From Candidatus Dechloromonas phosphorivorans (lineage in GTDB: Bacteria > Pseudomonadota > Gammaproteobacteria > Burkholderiales > Rhodocyclaceae), in assembly GCA_016709495.1 (NCBI GenBank), contig JADJMS010000051.1, positions 90,136 through 154,135 of the forward strand: a stretch of 64,000 nt of DNA, written 5' to 3'. Both the position numbers and the translations under genes were made by a program. Shown piece after piece: positions 19,806-28,878 of this stretch; position 1 is the first letter of the stretch, and every line of letters starts with the position of its first letter. The notes beneath the pieces are model-generated. The model was not told the DNA's origin. It ran no database searches and saw nothing but the letters and a program-made list of their open reading frames with translations.

Positions 19806-20252
19806 TCAAGTCTTGAAAAGAGTGACTATCGCTGCAGCATCCTGCGCTGCCAGCAAGGCCTCGCGGAAAGGCCGCTCGGCAAAGCGTTGAGCCAGCTCTG
19901 AAAGAATTTGCAGGTGTTCTTCGGTTGCCTGTTCTGGCACCAGTAAAACAAAAAGCAAGTTAACCGGACGGCCATCAGGGGAATCAAAAGGAACCGGATT
20001 GGTCAGGCGCAGAAACGCGCCAGCAGCTTGCTTGAGGCCTTTGATACGTCCGTGGGGAATGGCGATTCCTTGGCCGAGGCCTGTGGAACCGAGTTTTTCG
20101 CGGGCAAAGAGGCTGTCAAAAACAATCGCTCGGGCTAGTCCGAGATGGCTCTCGAATAACATCCCGGCTTGTTCAAAGACCCGCTTTTTACTGCTGGCAT
20201 CCAGATCAAGTAACACCTGGGAAGCCGACAGAATGTTGGTCAGAGGATTCAT
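19806..20252 (-). CDS. ptsN: PTS-Ntr EIIA component PtsN
   Basis: 148-residue EIIA-type protein of the nitrogen phosphotransferase system. The phosphorylated His is H67 in GIAIPHGRI. It regulates potassium transport and other targets in relatives (family knowledge). Preceded by a hairpin between hpf and ptsN and followed closely by hprK. Confidence 0.96.
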   Translation of the reverse strand: MNPLTNILSASQVLLDLDASSKKRVFEQAGMLFESHLGLARAIVFDSLFAREKLGSTGLGQGIAIPHGRIKGLKQAAGAFLRLTNPVPFDSPDGRPVNLLFVLLVPEQATEEHLQILSELAQRFAERPFREALLAAQDAAAIVTLFKT

Positions 20253-20270
20253 AGGATTTCTGCAAAAGCA

Positions 20271-20298
20271 AAGGCCGCAGCAATAAGGCTGCGGCCTT
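20271..20298 (-). terminator. Intercistronic hairpin between hpf and ptsN
   Basis: Perfect 10-bp stem AAGGCCGCAG / CTGCGGCCTT with an 8-base loop. In the minus direction the 3' side runs into TGCTTTTGC, a weak U-rich tail, so it may be an attenuating terminator or an mRNA-stability hairpin. Confidence 0.6.
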
Positions 20299-20304
20299 CA
20301 GGTA

Positions 20305-20628
20305 TTAACCGGGAATCTGTTGTGAGGCTTTTTCGCCCCGGTGATGATCCTGAACTTTTTGCTTGTACTTTTGGACTTGGCGATCCAACTTGTCAAAGAG
20401 TACATCGATTGCAGCGTAAAGATCTTCTCCAGACTCTTCGGCATGCATGTCTTTACCCGGAACGTGCAGGGTAACTTCAGCCTTTTGCTTCAATTTTTCA
20501 ACCGAAAGAACCACGCTAACGCCTGTTACCTGGTCGAAATGACGAATAACCGGGTCCAGCTTGGTTTCTACGTATTCGCGCAGGGCTGGGGTAACTTCGA
20601 TGTGATGGCCACTGATCTGCAGATTCAT
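20305..20628 (-). CDS. hpf: Ribosome hibernation promoting factor
   Basis: 107 residues, short-form HPF/YfiA family. MNLQISGHHIEVTPALREYV is the family N-terminus. The basic C-terminal helix KLDRQVQKYKQKVQDH follows. It binds the 30S subunit to make inactive 100S ribosomes. Lies 13 bases after rpoN, as in many proteobacteria. Confidence 0.95.
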   Translation of the reverse strand: MNLQISGHHIEVTPALREYVETKLDPVIRHFDQVTGVSVVLSVEKLKQKAEVTLHVPGKDMHAEESGEDLYAAIDVLFDKLDRQVQKYKQKVQDHHRGEKASQQIPG

Positions 20629-20641
20629 TTTTTATCCTCTC

Positions 20642-22099
20642 CTACAGGGTCTTGCGTAAATTGACCGGCGGGATGTTGAGTAGCTCACGGTATTTTGCCA
20701 CCGTTCGTCTTGCCACAACGATTCCCTGCTGGCCTAGTATTTCGGATAATTGGCTATCCGACAAGGGCTTTTTGCCATCTTCGGCGCCAACCAATTGCTT
20801 GATCAACGCACGGATGGCGGTAGCAGAACATGCGCCACCAGAATCGGTGGCCACATGACTGCCAAAAAAGTATTTCAATTCAAAGATGCCGCGCGGTGTC
20901 GCCATATATTTCTGGCTTGTTACACGTGAAACAGTTGACTCGTGCAAGCCCAAAATATCGGCAATTTCGCGCAACACGAGAGGGCGCATTGCGACCTCGC
21001 CATGCTCAAAAAACTGCCGCTGACGATCAACAATCGCTTGCGTCACGCGATGAATGGTTTCAAAACGCTGCTGGACGTTCTTGATCAGCCAGCGCGCCTC
21101 TTGCAACTGACCTGTCAAATTGCCATTACCGCGGCGCTGGCGGGACAGAATCTCGGCATAAAGCCGGTTGATGCGCAAGCGTGGATAAGCGTCCGGATTG
21201 GTATAGGCAGTCCATTTACCTTTTAGCTTCTTCACCATCACATCCGGCGTGATGTAGCGCGCCTCGGTTTGCGCAAAACGTGCGCCGGGTCGCGGATTAA
21301 GATTGGTAATCAGGAGATGCGCCGCTTTAAGTTGTTCATCATCGGCGCTGGTCAGGCGGCGCAATTTGACAAAATCACGTGCCGCCAACAATTCGAGATG
21401 TTGTTCAACGATGAGCAGCGCAAGATTTCTTAGCTCATCAGCCGGCTGCGCCCGCAGTTGCAAGCCGAGGCATTCCTGCGGGCTGCGAGCGCCAATGCCG
21501 ATTGGATCAAAATTCTGAATCAGACGCAACGCGATATCGAGTTCTTCAATCTCGATTTCGTACTCTGGCGGCAGGGTTTCCAACAACTCGGCGAGGGGTG
21601 TCGACAAATAGCCGTCATCATCCAAGGCCTCAATCAGAAAGCGCACTAATGCGCGATCACGATCAGATAGCAAAGTCATGCCCAACTGCCACCCGAGATG
21701 ATCGCGCAAACTGACGGTGGCCGAATGGATGTCCTGCGGGTCGCTGTCGTCATCTTCGTCACGTCCAGCACCGGTAAATGTCCCGGCATCTGAGGCCCAA
21801 CGATCATCATCGACATCAGAAGGTGAAATGGGTACTTCCTGTTCGCGCTCGCCGCTTGCTTCGCTGGGCGCAGGTGCTTCGCTGCGGGTTTCCTGATTCA
21901 CCGGAGAATCAAACTGCTGCGCTGATGAAAAACCATCACCCGGATCATCGTCGCGCTCCAGCATCGGATTTTCCAGCAGATAGCGCTCGATTTCCTGCTG
22001 CATTTCCACCGTGGACAGCTGCAGTAGCTTGATGGACTGCTGCAACTGGGGCGTCAGCGCCAGATGTTGCGATAGTCGAAGCTGGAGGGTGGGTTTCAT
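20642..22099 (-). CDS. rpoN: RNA polymerase sigma-54 factor
   Basis: 485 residues. The N-terminal activator-interaction region is MKPTLQLRLSQHLALTPQLQQ. An acidic linker covers about residues 55-115. The core-binding region follows, then the HTH around LHESTVSRVTSQKY and the RpoN box ARRTVAKYRE near the C-terminus. A parS-like sequence lies inside the HTH-coding part. Situated between lptB and hpf. Confidence 0.97.
   Translation of the reverse strand: MKPTLQLRLSQHLALTPQLQQSIKLLQLSTVEMQQEIERYLLENPMLERDDDPGDGFSSAQQFDSPVNQETRSEAPAPSEASGEREQEVPISPSDVDDDRWASDAGTFTGAGRDEDDDSDPQDIHSATVSLRDHLGWQLGMTLLSDRDRALVRFLIEALDDDGYLSTPLAELLETLPPEYEIEIEELDIALRLIQNFDPIGIGARSPQECLGLQLRAQPADELRNLALLIVEQHLELLAARDFVKLRRLTSADDEQLKAAHLLITNLNPRPGARFAQTEARYITPDVMVKKLKGKWTAYTNPDAYPRLRINRLYAEILSRQRRGNGNLTGQLQEARWLIKNVQQRFETIHRVTQAIVDRQRQFFEHGEVAMRPLVLREIADILGLHESTVSRVTSQKYMATPRGIFELKYFFGSHVATDSGGACSATAIRALIKQLVGAEDGKKPLSDSQLSEILGQQGIVVARRTVAKYRELLNIPPVNLRKTL
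20918..20933. promoter_or_regulatory. parS-like site inside rpoN
   Basis: TGTTACACGTGAAACA matches the general parS consensus TGTTNCACGTGAAACA at every fixed position. It encodes part of the conserved rpoN HTH (STVSRVT), so protein constraint may contribute, but two further parS-like sites are in the window. Confidence 0.5.
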
Positions 22100-22123
22100 T
22101 GAGTGGTCGGTACCGGTTTCGGG

Positions 22124-22858
22124 TCAGAGCTTGAAATGCTCACCAAGGTAAACCTTGCGTACACTCGGATTATCAACGATTTCCTCCGGCCGTCCAGCCG
22201 CAAGTACATTGCCTTCGTTGATGATGTAGGCGTGATCGCAAATACCCAGCGTCTCGCGCACATTGTGATCCGTAATTAGCACACCAATGCCGCGCTCCTT
22301 GAGGAACCGAATAATCTTCTGAATTTCCAGCACGGCAATCGGGTCGACCCCCGCAAATGGCTCATCAAGCAGGATGAAGCGCGGATTCGTTGCCAGCGCC
22401 CGGGCAATTTCGACCCGCCGTCGTTCGCCGCCGGAAAGTGCAGCAGCATTGACCTTGCGCACGTGGTCGATATGCAATTCGCCCAACAAGCCTTCGAGCC
22501 GATCATCAACCTCGGATTCAGGCAAATTGAGCAGTTCGAGCACAGCGCGAATGTTTTCTTCAACATTCAGTTTGCGGAAAACGGATGCTTCCTGCGGCAA
22601 GTAGGAAAGACCCTGGCGCGCCCGACTGTGCATAGGCAGGTGACTGAGCTTGGTATCGTCGATGAATACTTCGCCGCCATCCGCCGCAACCAGGCCAACA
22701 ATCATGTAAAAACAGGTAGTTTTGCCAGCACCGTTGGGGCCAAGCAGCCCGACAACTTCACCTGATTTCACCTCGAAGGACACATCCTCAACCACCGTGC
22801 GTGCCTTATAACGTTTTTTAAGGTTGTGGGCCGAAAGCATGGCGACGGGATTGCTCAT
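22124..22858 (-). CDS. lptB: LPS export ABC transporter ATPase LptB
   Basis: Cytoplasmic ATPase of the LptB2FGC complex that extracts LPS. 244 residues. Walker A GPNGAGKTTCFYMIVGLV, signature LSGGERRRVEIARAL, Walker B FILLDEPFAGVDPIAV, all diagnostic of LptB. The start overlaps the recX stop (ATGA), and rpoN follows after 24 bases. The lptC and lptA genes that normally precede it are absent here; recX occupies that place. Confidence 0.96.
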   Translation of the reverse strand: MSNPVAMLSAHNLKKRYKARTVVEDVSFEVKSGEVVGLLGPNGAGKTTCFYMIVGLVAADGGEVFIDDTKLSHLPMHSRARQGLSYLPQEASVFRKLNVEENIRAVLELLNLPESEVDDRLEGLLGELHIDHVRKVNAAALSGGERRRVEIARALATNPRFILLDEPFAGVDPIAVLEIQKIIRFLKERGIGVLITDHNVRETLGICDHAYIINEGNVLAAGRPEEIVDNPSVRKVYLGEHFKL

Positions 22859-23298
22859 TCATCTACTCCGCGCGTTCCACGGCGCATGGTTTGCTTGATT
22901 GCCTCAGCGGAAAATCCACGATATTGCAGAAAGCGCATCTGCTTTGCCCGCTCTTCCTGCGTTGCCGGCAATTCACCGAACTTGCGTGCCCACACGGCAT
23001 GACAACGCTCAGTTTCATCACCGCCTTCCGGCAGGGCGACAGCAATGTCCTCGTCGCCAACACCGTGCTGGCGCAAATCCTGTTTCAAGCGCGCATTCCC
23101 AAAACGCCGCGCCCGCGCGATGACACGCTGAGTGGCGTAGCGCGTATCGGAAAGCAGGCGCTCACTTTGCAGGGTGTCGAGCACGGCGTCGAGTTCATCT
23201 TCCGTCTCGGCCTCACCGGCGAGTTTAGCCCTCAACTCGACCCGGCTGAAATCACGCCGGGTCAAAAGCTTCAGGGCTTGAACTCGCAGATTAGGCAT
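22855..23298 (-). CDS. recX: Regulatory protein RecX
   Basis: 147-residue RecA modulator. ATG 23298 (MPNLRVQALKLLTRRDFSRVEL) overlaps the recA stop by eight bases; longer upstream frames lie within recA. Family blocks: LLTRRDFSRVELRAKL, then SDTRYATQRVIARARRFGNARLKQDLRQHGV and FLQYRGFSAEAI. Translationally coupled both to recA upstream and lptB downstream. Confidence 0.93.
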   Translation of the reverse strand: MPNLRVQALKLLTRRDFSRVELRAKLAGEAETEDELDAVLDTLQSERLLSDTRYATQRVIARARRFGNARLKQDLRQHGVGDEDIAVALPEGGDETERCHAVWARKFGELPATQEERAKQMRFLQYRGFSAEAIKQTMRRGTRGVDE

Positions 23299-24316
23299 CG
23301 GCCACCGATTTGGTTGGCTTGATGACGGCGGTACTTGCCGCCTCACGGATGCGGGCCTCGATTTCCTGAGCAATTTCCGGATGCGAACGCAGGAACTCGC
23401 GGGAGTTATCCTTGCCCTGACCAATCTTTTCGCCCTTGTAGGAATACCAGGCACCCGATTTGTCGATCAACTTGTGGGCTACACCAAGTTCAACGATCTC
23501 ACCATGACGGGAAATGCCTTCACCGTAAAGAATGTCGAATATTGCTTCGCGGAAGGGCGGTGCAACCTTGTTTTTGACGACCTTGACACGGGTTTCGCTA
23601 CCGACAACTTCATCGCCCTTTTTGATCGCGCCGATGCGGCGAATATCAAGACGAACCGAGGCATAGAACTTGAGCGCATTGCCACCAGTGGTAGTTTCCG
23701 GCGAACCAAACATGACGCCGATTTTCATCCGGATCTGGTTGATGAAAATAACCAGCGTGTTGGTCTTCTTGATATTTGCCGTCAGCTTGCGCAGGGCCTG
23801 ACTCATCAAACGGGCATGCAGGCCGACCATCTGGTCGCCCATTTCGCCTTCGATCTCGGCACGCGGCGTCAGCGCAGCAACCGAGTCGATGACGATGATG
23901 TCGACCGAAGCAGAACGCACCAGCATGTCGGAAATTTCAAGCGCCTGCTCACCCGTATCCGGCTGCGAAATCAGCAGGTCATTGGCGTTAACCCCGAGTT
24001 TTTGTGCGTATTGCGGGTCAAGCGCGTGCTCGGCGTCGATAAAGGCGGCAACGCCACCCAGCTTTTGCATTTCAGCAATGACCTGCAAACAAAGCGTGGT
24101 CTTGCCGGAAGATTCCGGGCCGTAGATTTCTACAACGCGGCCACGTGGCAGGCCACCAACGCCCAAAGCAATATCAAGCCCGAGCGAACCAGTAGAAACC
24201 ACTTGTATGCCTTCGTCAATTTCAGCATCGCCCATTTTCATGATGGAGCCTTTGCCAAACTGCTTTTCAATCTGTTGCAGCGCTGCAGCGAGCGCTTTAG
24301 TTTTGTTGTCGTCCAT
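23291..24316 (-). CDS. recA: Recombinase RecA
   Basis: 341 residues from ATG 24316, preceded by CGAGG. Walker A GPESSGKTTLCLQ, Walker B VIDSVAALTPRAE, loop 2 region INQIRMKIGVMFGSPETTTGG; all normal. The upstream region contains a perfect LexA box about 100 bases before the ATG, so SOS control is expected. Confidence 0.99.
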   Translation of the reverse strand: MDDNKTKALAAALQQIEKQFGKGSIMKMGDAEIDEGIQVVSTGSLGLDIALGVGGLPRGRVVEIYGPESSGKTTLCLQVIAEMQKLGGVAAFIDAEHALDPQYAQKLGVNANDLLISQPDTGEQALEISDMLVRSASVDIIVIDSVAALTPRAEIEGEMGDQMVGLHARLMSQALRKLTANIKKTNTLVIFINQIRMKIGVMFGSPETTTGGNALKFYASVRLDIRRIGAIKKGDEVVGSETRVKVVKNKVAPPFREAIFDILYGEGISRHGEIVELGVAHKLIDKSGAWYSYKGEKIGQGKDNSREFLRSHPEIAQEIEARIREAASTAVIKPTKSVADA

Positions 24317-24417
24317 GGAATACCTCGGAAATTTGACACAATTATGGCACAGGGGCCGGAGATGGAACAAAAATTGCTGCTAACGCCGGCCGCCCAATCC
24401 ACGGCCAACTTGCACAA

Positions 24418-24437
24418 TACTGTTCATATAAACAGTA
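24418..24437. promoter_or_regulatory. LexA (SOS) box upstream of recA
   Basis: TACTGTTCATATAAACAGTA fits the LexA operator CTGT-N8-ACAG exactly, with extended palindromic ends. It lies in the 281-base gap between recA and the divergent antiporter gene, about 102 bases from the recA ATG. Confidence 0.93.
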
Positions 24438-24495
24438 TATCGGTTTCGTACTTCTGCGCAAGGAATTCTCAAATGCCATTTTTGATAGTTACGTG

Positions 24496-24529
24496 AAAAA
24501 TCTGCCGATTTTGGCCGTCGACCGTAACA
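24496..24529 (-). repeat. Dispersed uptake-signal-like repeat, copy 1 (intergenic)
   Basis: On the minus strand: TGTTACGGTCGAC, then GGCC, AAAAT, CGGCAG, ATTTTT. Exact 12-base core at 24517-24528. Lies between recA and the antiporter gene. Confidence 0.85.
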
Positions 24530-24597
24530 AGTCATTTGATAGGAATAAAATCCGCGCCAAACCAAACGCTTAACCGATATCCACTTACCCTTAAGTA

Positions 24598-25797
24598 ATG
24601 AACACCACCGAAATTTTCCTGATCGCCATGACGATCATCTTCACCGTGCCTTACCTGATCTGGCGGGTCGGCAAAACCGACTATTACGCGCCACTGGTTG
24701 TGGTCCAGATCATCACCGGCATTTTGCTTGGCCCGGGTATCCTCGGCCGCGCCTTTCCCGATTACTACAGCTTCGTTTTCAACCCTGCAGTTGTTCAATC
24801 ACTGAACGGCATCGCCTGGTGGGCGGTGATGCTTTTCGTCTGCATTGCCGGCATTGAACTCGATTTGCGCAAAGCCTGGGCGCATCGCCGCGAAAGTACG
24901 ATTACCGCCGGGCTGGCGCTCGGTACGCCCTTGCTCTTCGGCTGTATCGCCGCCCTCGGGCTGCTCACCCAGGACGGCTGGATGGGGCCGAAGGCGCTAA
25001 CCTGGCAATTTGTGCTCGGCGTTGGCATGGCCTGTGCCGTCACCGCCTTGCCGATCCTGATCCTGCTCATGGAAAAGCTGGAAGTGTTGCGCCAGCCCAT
25101 CGGCCAGCGCATCCTGCGTTACGCCAGCCTTGACGATATCGCCATCTGGGGTGTGCTGGCGCTGATCTTGATGGACTGGGAACGGGTCGGCAAACAAGTT
25201 GCCTTCCTGATCGCCTTCGCCGTTTTCGGCTATGCCTTCCGCCGGCTCATGCTCTGGTTGGCCGAACGTGACCGCTGGTATGTCGCACTGATCTGGCTCG
25301 CCGCCTGCAGCTTCGGTGCCGATTGGGCCGGCCTACATTTTATGGTCGGCGCCTTCCTCGCCGGTGCGATCATGGAGGCGGAATGGTTTGATCGGGAACA
25401 GATGGACCTGCTGCGCCACCACGTTTTACTGGTCATGATGCCGGTTTTTTTCCTCAGCACCGGTCTGCGCACCAACTGGACAGTTGGCGGCGAGGCGGTA
25501 TTTGTGGCAGCCGCCGTACTGCTGGTCGCCTCGGTTGCCGGCAAACTGATCGGTGTCCAGATCGCCGGCAAGTTGCTGAGATGGGTGCCCGGCGAAGCGA
25601 GTATCATCGGCTGGCTGCTGCAAACCAAGGCCCTGATCATGATCATTTTCGTCAACATTCTGCTCGACAAGCAGATCATCACCAGTGAAGCCTTTACCGC
25701 CCTGCTGTTGATGGCGATTGCCAGCACAATGCTGACCGTGCCATTGGTTGCTCCCAAACTGGCGCGGATGAAGGAAATCATTTTCCGCAACAATTAA
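24598..25797 (+). CDS. CPA2-type cation:proton antiporter
   Basis: 399-residue inner-membrane protein with about 11-12 hydrophobic segments, Na+/H+ exchanger family. The paired Asp motif is seen in YASLDDIAIWGVLAL, typical of electrogenic CPA antiporters, and FMVGAFLAGAIMEAE is another family block. No C-terminal TrkA-N or USP domain, so regulation by nucleotides is not indicated. Exchanged cation unknown. Confidence 0.85.
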   Translation: MNTTEIFLIAMTIIFTVPYLIWRVGKTDYYAPLVVVQIITGILLGPGILGRAFPDYYSFVFNPAVVQSLNGIAWWAVMLFVCIAGIELDLRKAWAHRRESTITAGLALGTPLLFGCIAALGLLTQDGWMGPKALTWQFVLGVGMACAVTALPILILLMEKLEVLRQPIGQRILRYASLDDIAIWGVLALILMDWERVGKQVAFLIAFAVFGYAFRRLMLWLAERDRWYVALIWLAACSFGADWAGLHFMVGAFLAGAIMEAEWFDREQMDLLRHHVLLVMMPVFFLSTGLRTNWTVGGEAVFVAAAVLLVASVAGKLIGVQIAGKLLRWVPGEASIIGWLLQTKALIMIIFVNILLDKQIITSEAFTALLLMAIASTMLTVPLVAPKLARMKEIIFRNN

Positions 25798-25816
25798 TGC
25801 CGGATTGAGTACAAAC

Positions 25817-26134
25817 ATGGCCTACAACCTGAATTTCGCCGAAAGCGAACCGAGCCGAGCTGAAATTGATGCGCTTGCCGACCCCGTATTGATCGAATTC
25901 GGTGCCCCTTGGTGCGGCCACTGTCAGGCCGCCCAGCCAATAATCGCTGAGGCGCTGGCTGATTACCCCGATCTTCCGCACATTAAAATTGAAGATGGTC
26001 CCGGCAGGCGGCTGGGACGATCATTCCGGGTCAAACTTTGGCCGACGCTGGTATTGGTTAAGCAAGGTGAAGAACTTGGACGAGTTGTGCGTCCGGGGAG
26101 TGTTGATGAGATTCGACGTGTTTTGATCTGTTGA
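25817..26134 (+). CDS. Thioredoxin-family protein
   Basis: 105 residues, single thioredoxin fold without signal peptide. Active site GAPWCGHCQAAQP (CGHC, as in protein disulfide isomerases rather than CGPC). The cis-Pro is in KLWPTLVLVKQGEELGR. ATG 25817 chosen over TTG 25805. Converges with the hybrid kinase gene with 12 bases between. CGHC suggests a redox role other than classic TrxA. Confidence 0.88.
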   Translation: MAYNLNFAESEPSRAEIDALADPVLIEFGAPWCGHCQAAQPIIAEALADYPDLPHIKIEDGPGRRLGRSFRVKLWPTLVLVKQGEELGRVVRPGSVDEIRRVLIC

Positions 26135-26146
26135 AGCCGTTGCACT

Positions 26147-28864
26147 TCAGCATGAAGCCCCATCAGGAATGTGGCGTAGCAACTTGTTAACTTCCCCTTC
26201 AAGCAGGCCGATCAATTCAAGGCTCGTCTTGCTGTCGCCTATTTGGCACTGTTGTTCTATTTCACAGGCCAGATCAGCTGCAGGTTTGGCATTGAAGGTG
26301 GATAAAGTCGCCTTCAAGGTGTGAGCAATTCGTTCGCCATCGGTCATTTTGGAAGCAGTCAGCGCTGCACGTAGCTGTTTCAGTTCCTGTGGCACTGTTT
26401 CACGGAACACGCTGGCTATTATTTCAACAATTTCCGGGTCGGATCGGCTGATTGCAGCGGCGTAATCGAAGTCTGCGATTACGCGAACATGATCTTCCGG
26501 CGTTTCTTTCAGTTTGCTTCCCAGCTTGCCGAGAAAATCGAGCAGGATATCCAGCTTGATCGGCTTTGAAATGTGATCATCCATACCGGCGGCAAGGCAA
26601 TCATCACGATCACTTTCCATGGCGTTAGCAGTCATCGCAATGATTGGCGTGCGTGCTCGGCCCAATTCCTTTTCTCGCGCGCGATAGAGGCGCGTTGCAT
26701 CAAGCCCGCCCAAGATCGGCATTTGCATGTCCATGAAAATCACGTCAAATTGCTTGTTTTCGAGAATATCGAGCGCTTCCTGACCATTATTGGCTAAGCT
26801 GACGCGGTGCCCCCACTTTTGCAAGAGCGCGAGGGCCAGCTTTTGATTGACCAGGTTGTCTTCAACCAGCAAGACATCAAGCAAGCGCTGGGCTTCTCTC
26901 AGCTTGTGCCGGGTCAGCAATTCGCTGGGGGGGTTTGAGGTCTTGGTATTGCTCGACAATTGGCAAAGCGAAAGCCGCAAATCAAATGGTGCCACCGGTT
27001 TAGGGAAGTAGGCGCTGATCCCAAGGGCTTTACAGTGGTCGGCATCCCCCCGCATGGCGGCAGAGGTGAGCATGATCATCGGCGGTAGCTGGGCTACGGT
27101 TTCACGCAATCGCTTGGCAAGCGTGTAACCATCCATGTCAGGCATTTGGGTATCGAGTAATACAAAATCAAATTTTTGCGCGTCTTTGCTCAGCATTTCC
27201 AGTGCGGCATGACCACTGGCTACCGACGTAACCTGCAACGACCATTGACTCAGCCAGTTTTCAAGAACTTGCCGATTGGTGGCGTTGTCATCTACGATCA
27301 ATGCCGATTTACCTGCCAGGGTGGTGCAATCCAGTTCCATTGGTGTTGCGGCGATTGCGATTTCTTGCAGATCTATTTCAATTTGGAAGCAACTACCCTG
27401 ACCGGGTTCGCTATCTACCCAGATTCGTCCATGCATCAATTCAACGAGTCGGCTGGAGATCGACAGGCCAAGGCCAGTGCCGCCAAATCGTCGGGTGGTG
27501 CTTGAATCCTCTTGCGAGAAAGCTTCGAAGATAAGTTGTTGTTTGTCTTGCGAGATACCTATGCCGGTATCTTTTACCGCAAAGTAGATGCGACACATTC
27601 CATCGGGCGCCCCGGGTCGGCTCTCCGTACGTAGCAGAATTTCACCATGTTCGGTGAATTTGATCGCATTGCCGATCAGATTGAGGAGAATTTGACGTAA
27701 ACGGCCAGGATCACCGAGGAGTTGCTTTGGAATGTCGTGTGCAGTGTCACAAATCAACTCCAAACCTTTCTCTTCCGTGCGCAGGGAGAGCGTGCGCAAG
27801 GTTTCCGAAACCAGGCGAGGCAGATCGAACTGGATAGCTTCAATGGTCAGTTTGCCCGCCTCAATTTTTGAAAAATCGAGGATGTCATTAATCACCGTAA
27901 GCAGAGCATCCGAGGAGGATTGAACGATATTCAAATAATCGCGTTGCTCATCACTCAATGTGGTGTCGAGTACAAGATCGGTCATGCCGATGATGCCATT
28001 CATCGGCGTCCTGATCTCGTGACTCATATTGGCCAGAAACTGCGATTTGGCGATGCTGGCCGCTTCTGCCTGATCCTTGGCAAGGCGAAGCTCCTTCTGG
28101 GCTTCATTGATTTTACGAATGAAGGAAATACCGAGACCCATGACCGAAAAGATGACCAGAAGTACGACGCCGGCCTGCGTCATTTTCAGATTACTTTGTT
28201 GTTTGGCTAGTCGCTCCTGCAACTCAAGTAGGTGATTATTACTTTCATAAAACAGGCGATTGGCATTTTCGTTAAGGCGAAAGAAAAAGGGCGGAATACT
28301 TTTGTAATGCGCTTTAACAATCTGACTTTTGATTTTTATACATTGAATATCTTGTTCCGGGCAGGCATCACGGGTGGCTAACAAATTGCCCAGTTCCTTC
28401 GCCCGCTGCCTTAATTGATCAAGATAAGGCCCAATTTCGATGGCTTCGAGGACATAACGATCATCGTCTTTTGGTGGCGAATATTTGACCTCGCGCACCA
28501 TCTCATCCAGCCCTTCGATGTTGAGCGCAATGCGCTGATAAACCACACCGCCGTTTTGCAACACGAGGAGGTCTTTTTCCAGCTTTTCAGTTTTTTCGTG
28601 TATCTGTCGAATCAACCGGGCTTGGGCTGCTTCATTGGTGGTTGGTGCAAGCTGGTAGAAGGTGCTTTCGATGTCACGAATACTATTGACGACCTGCTCA
28701 CCGATGAAAAGACGAGCATGTTCATTTGAGCTCTTTTGGTTGAGATCATCGATCAAACTGGAAATGAGCGTGCTGACACCAACAATGGTTAAAAAACCGA
28801 CAAAAAACAGGATAAGCAGAGCCCGGCTTGCTCGACTGGTATCGTGACTCTGTTGGTTTTCCAT
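26147..28864 (-). CDS. Membrane hybrid histidine kinase with periplasmic sensor, REC-REC-Hpt
   Basis: 905 residues. TM 1 about 14-38 and TM 2 about 230-250 enclose a periplasmic sensor of about 190 residues that matches no domain I can name and holds Cys168 and Cys175. HisKA has H282 in MSHEIRTPMNG. The HATPase has DTGIGI and GGTGLGLSIS. REC 1 has LIVDDN and LLDTQMPDMDG. REC 2 has LLVEDN and FMDMQMPILGG. The Hpt has H848 in AHTLKATLSTF. The cytoplasmic part closely parallels the soluble kinase at 13485-16585. Preceded by a binding-protein gene 14 bases upstream, probably its periplasmic partner. Confidence 0.92.
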   Translation of the reverse strand: MENQQSHDTSRASRALLILFFVGFLTIVGVSTLISSLIDDLNQKSSNEHARLFIGEQVVNSIRDIESTFYQLAPTTNEAAQARLIRQIHEKTEKLEKDLLVLQNGGVVYQRIALNIEGLDEMVREVKYSPPKDDDRYVLEAIEIGPYLDQLRQRAKELGNLLATRDACPEQDIQCIKIKSQIVKAHYKSIPPFFFRLNENANRLFYESNNHLLELQERLAKQQSNLKMTQAGVVLLVIFSVMGLGISFIRKINEAQKELRLAKDQAEAASIAKSQFLANMSHEIRTPMNGIIGMTDLVLDTTLSDEQRDYLNIVQSSSDALLTVINDILDFSKIEAGKLTIEAIQFDLPRLVSETLRTLSLRTEEKGLELICDTAHDIPKQLLGDPGRLRQILLNLIGNAIKFTEHGEILLRTESRPGAPDGMCRIYFAVKDTGIGISQDKQQLIFEAFSQEDSSTTRRFGGTGLGLSISSRLVELMHGRIWVDSEPGQGSCFQIEIDLQEIAIAATPMELDCTTLAGKSALIVDDNATNRQVLENWLSQWSLQVTSVASGHAALEMLSKDAQKFDFVLLDTQMPDMDGYTLAKRLRETVAQLPPMIMLTSAAMRGDADHCKALGISAYFPKPVAPFDLRLSLCQLSSNTKTSNPPSELLTRHKLREAQRLLDVLLVEDNLVNQKLALALLQKWGHRVSLANNGQEALDILENKQFDVIFMDMQMPILGGLDATRLYRAREKELGRARTPIIAMTANAMESDRDDCLAAGMDDHISKPIKLDILLDFLGKLGSKLKETPEDHVRVIADFDYAAAISRSDPEIVEIIASVFRETVPQELKQLRAALTASKMTDGERIAHTLKATLSTFNAKPAADLACEIEQQCQIGDSKTSLELIGLLEGEVNKLLRHIPDGASC

Positions 28865-28878
28865 ACCGATGTACGTAT

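Noticed and set aside
26394..26408. TGTTTCACGGAACA in the hybrid kinase gene as parS
   Set aside because: Two central bases of the CACGTG core are missing, so the arms are out of register.
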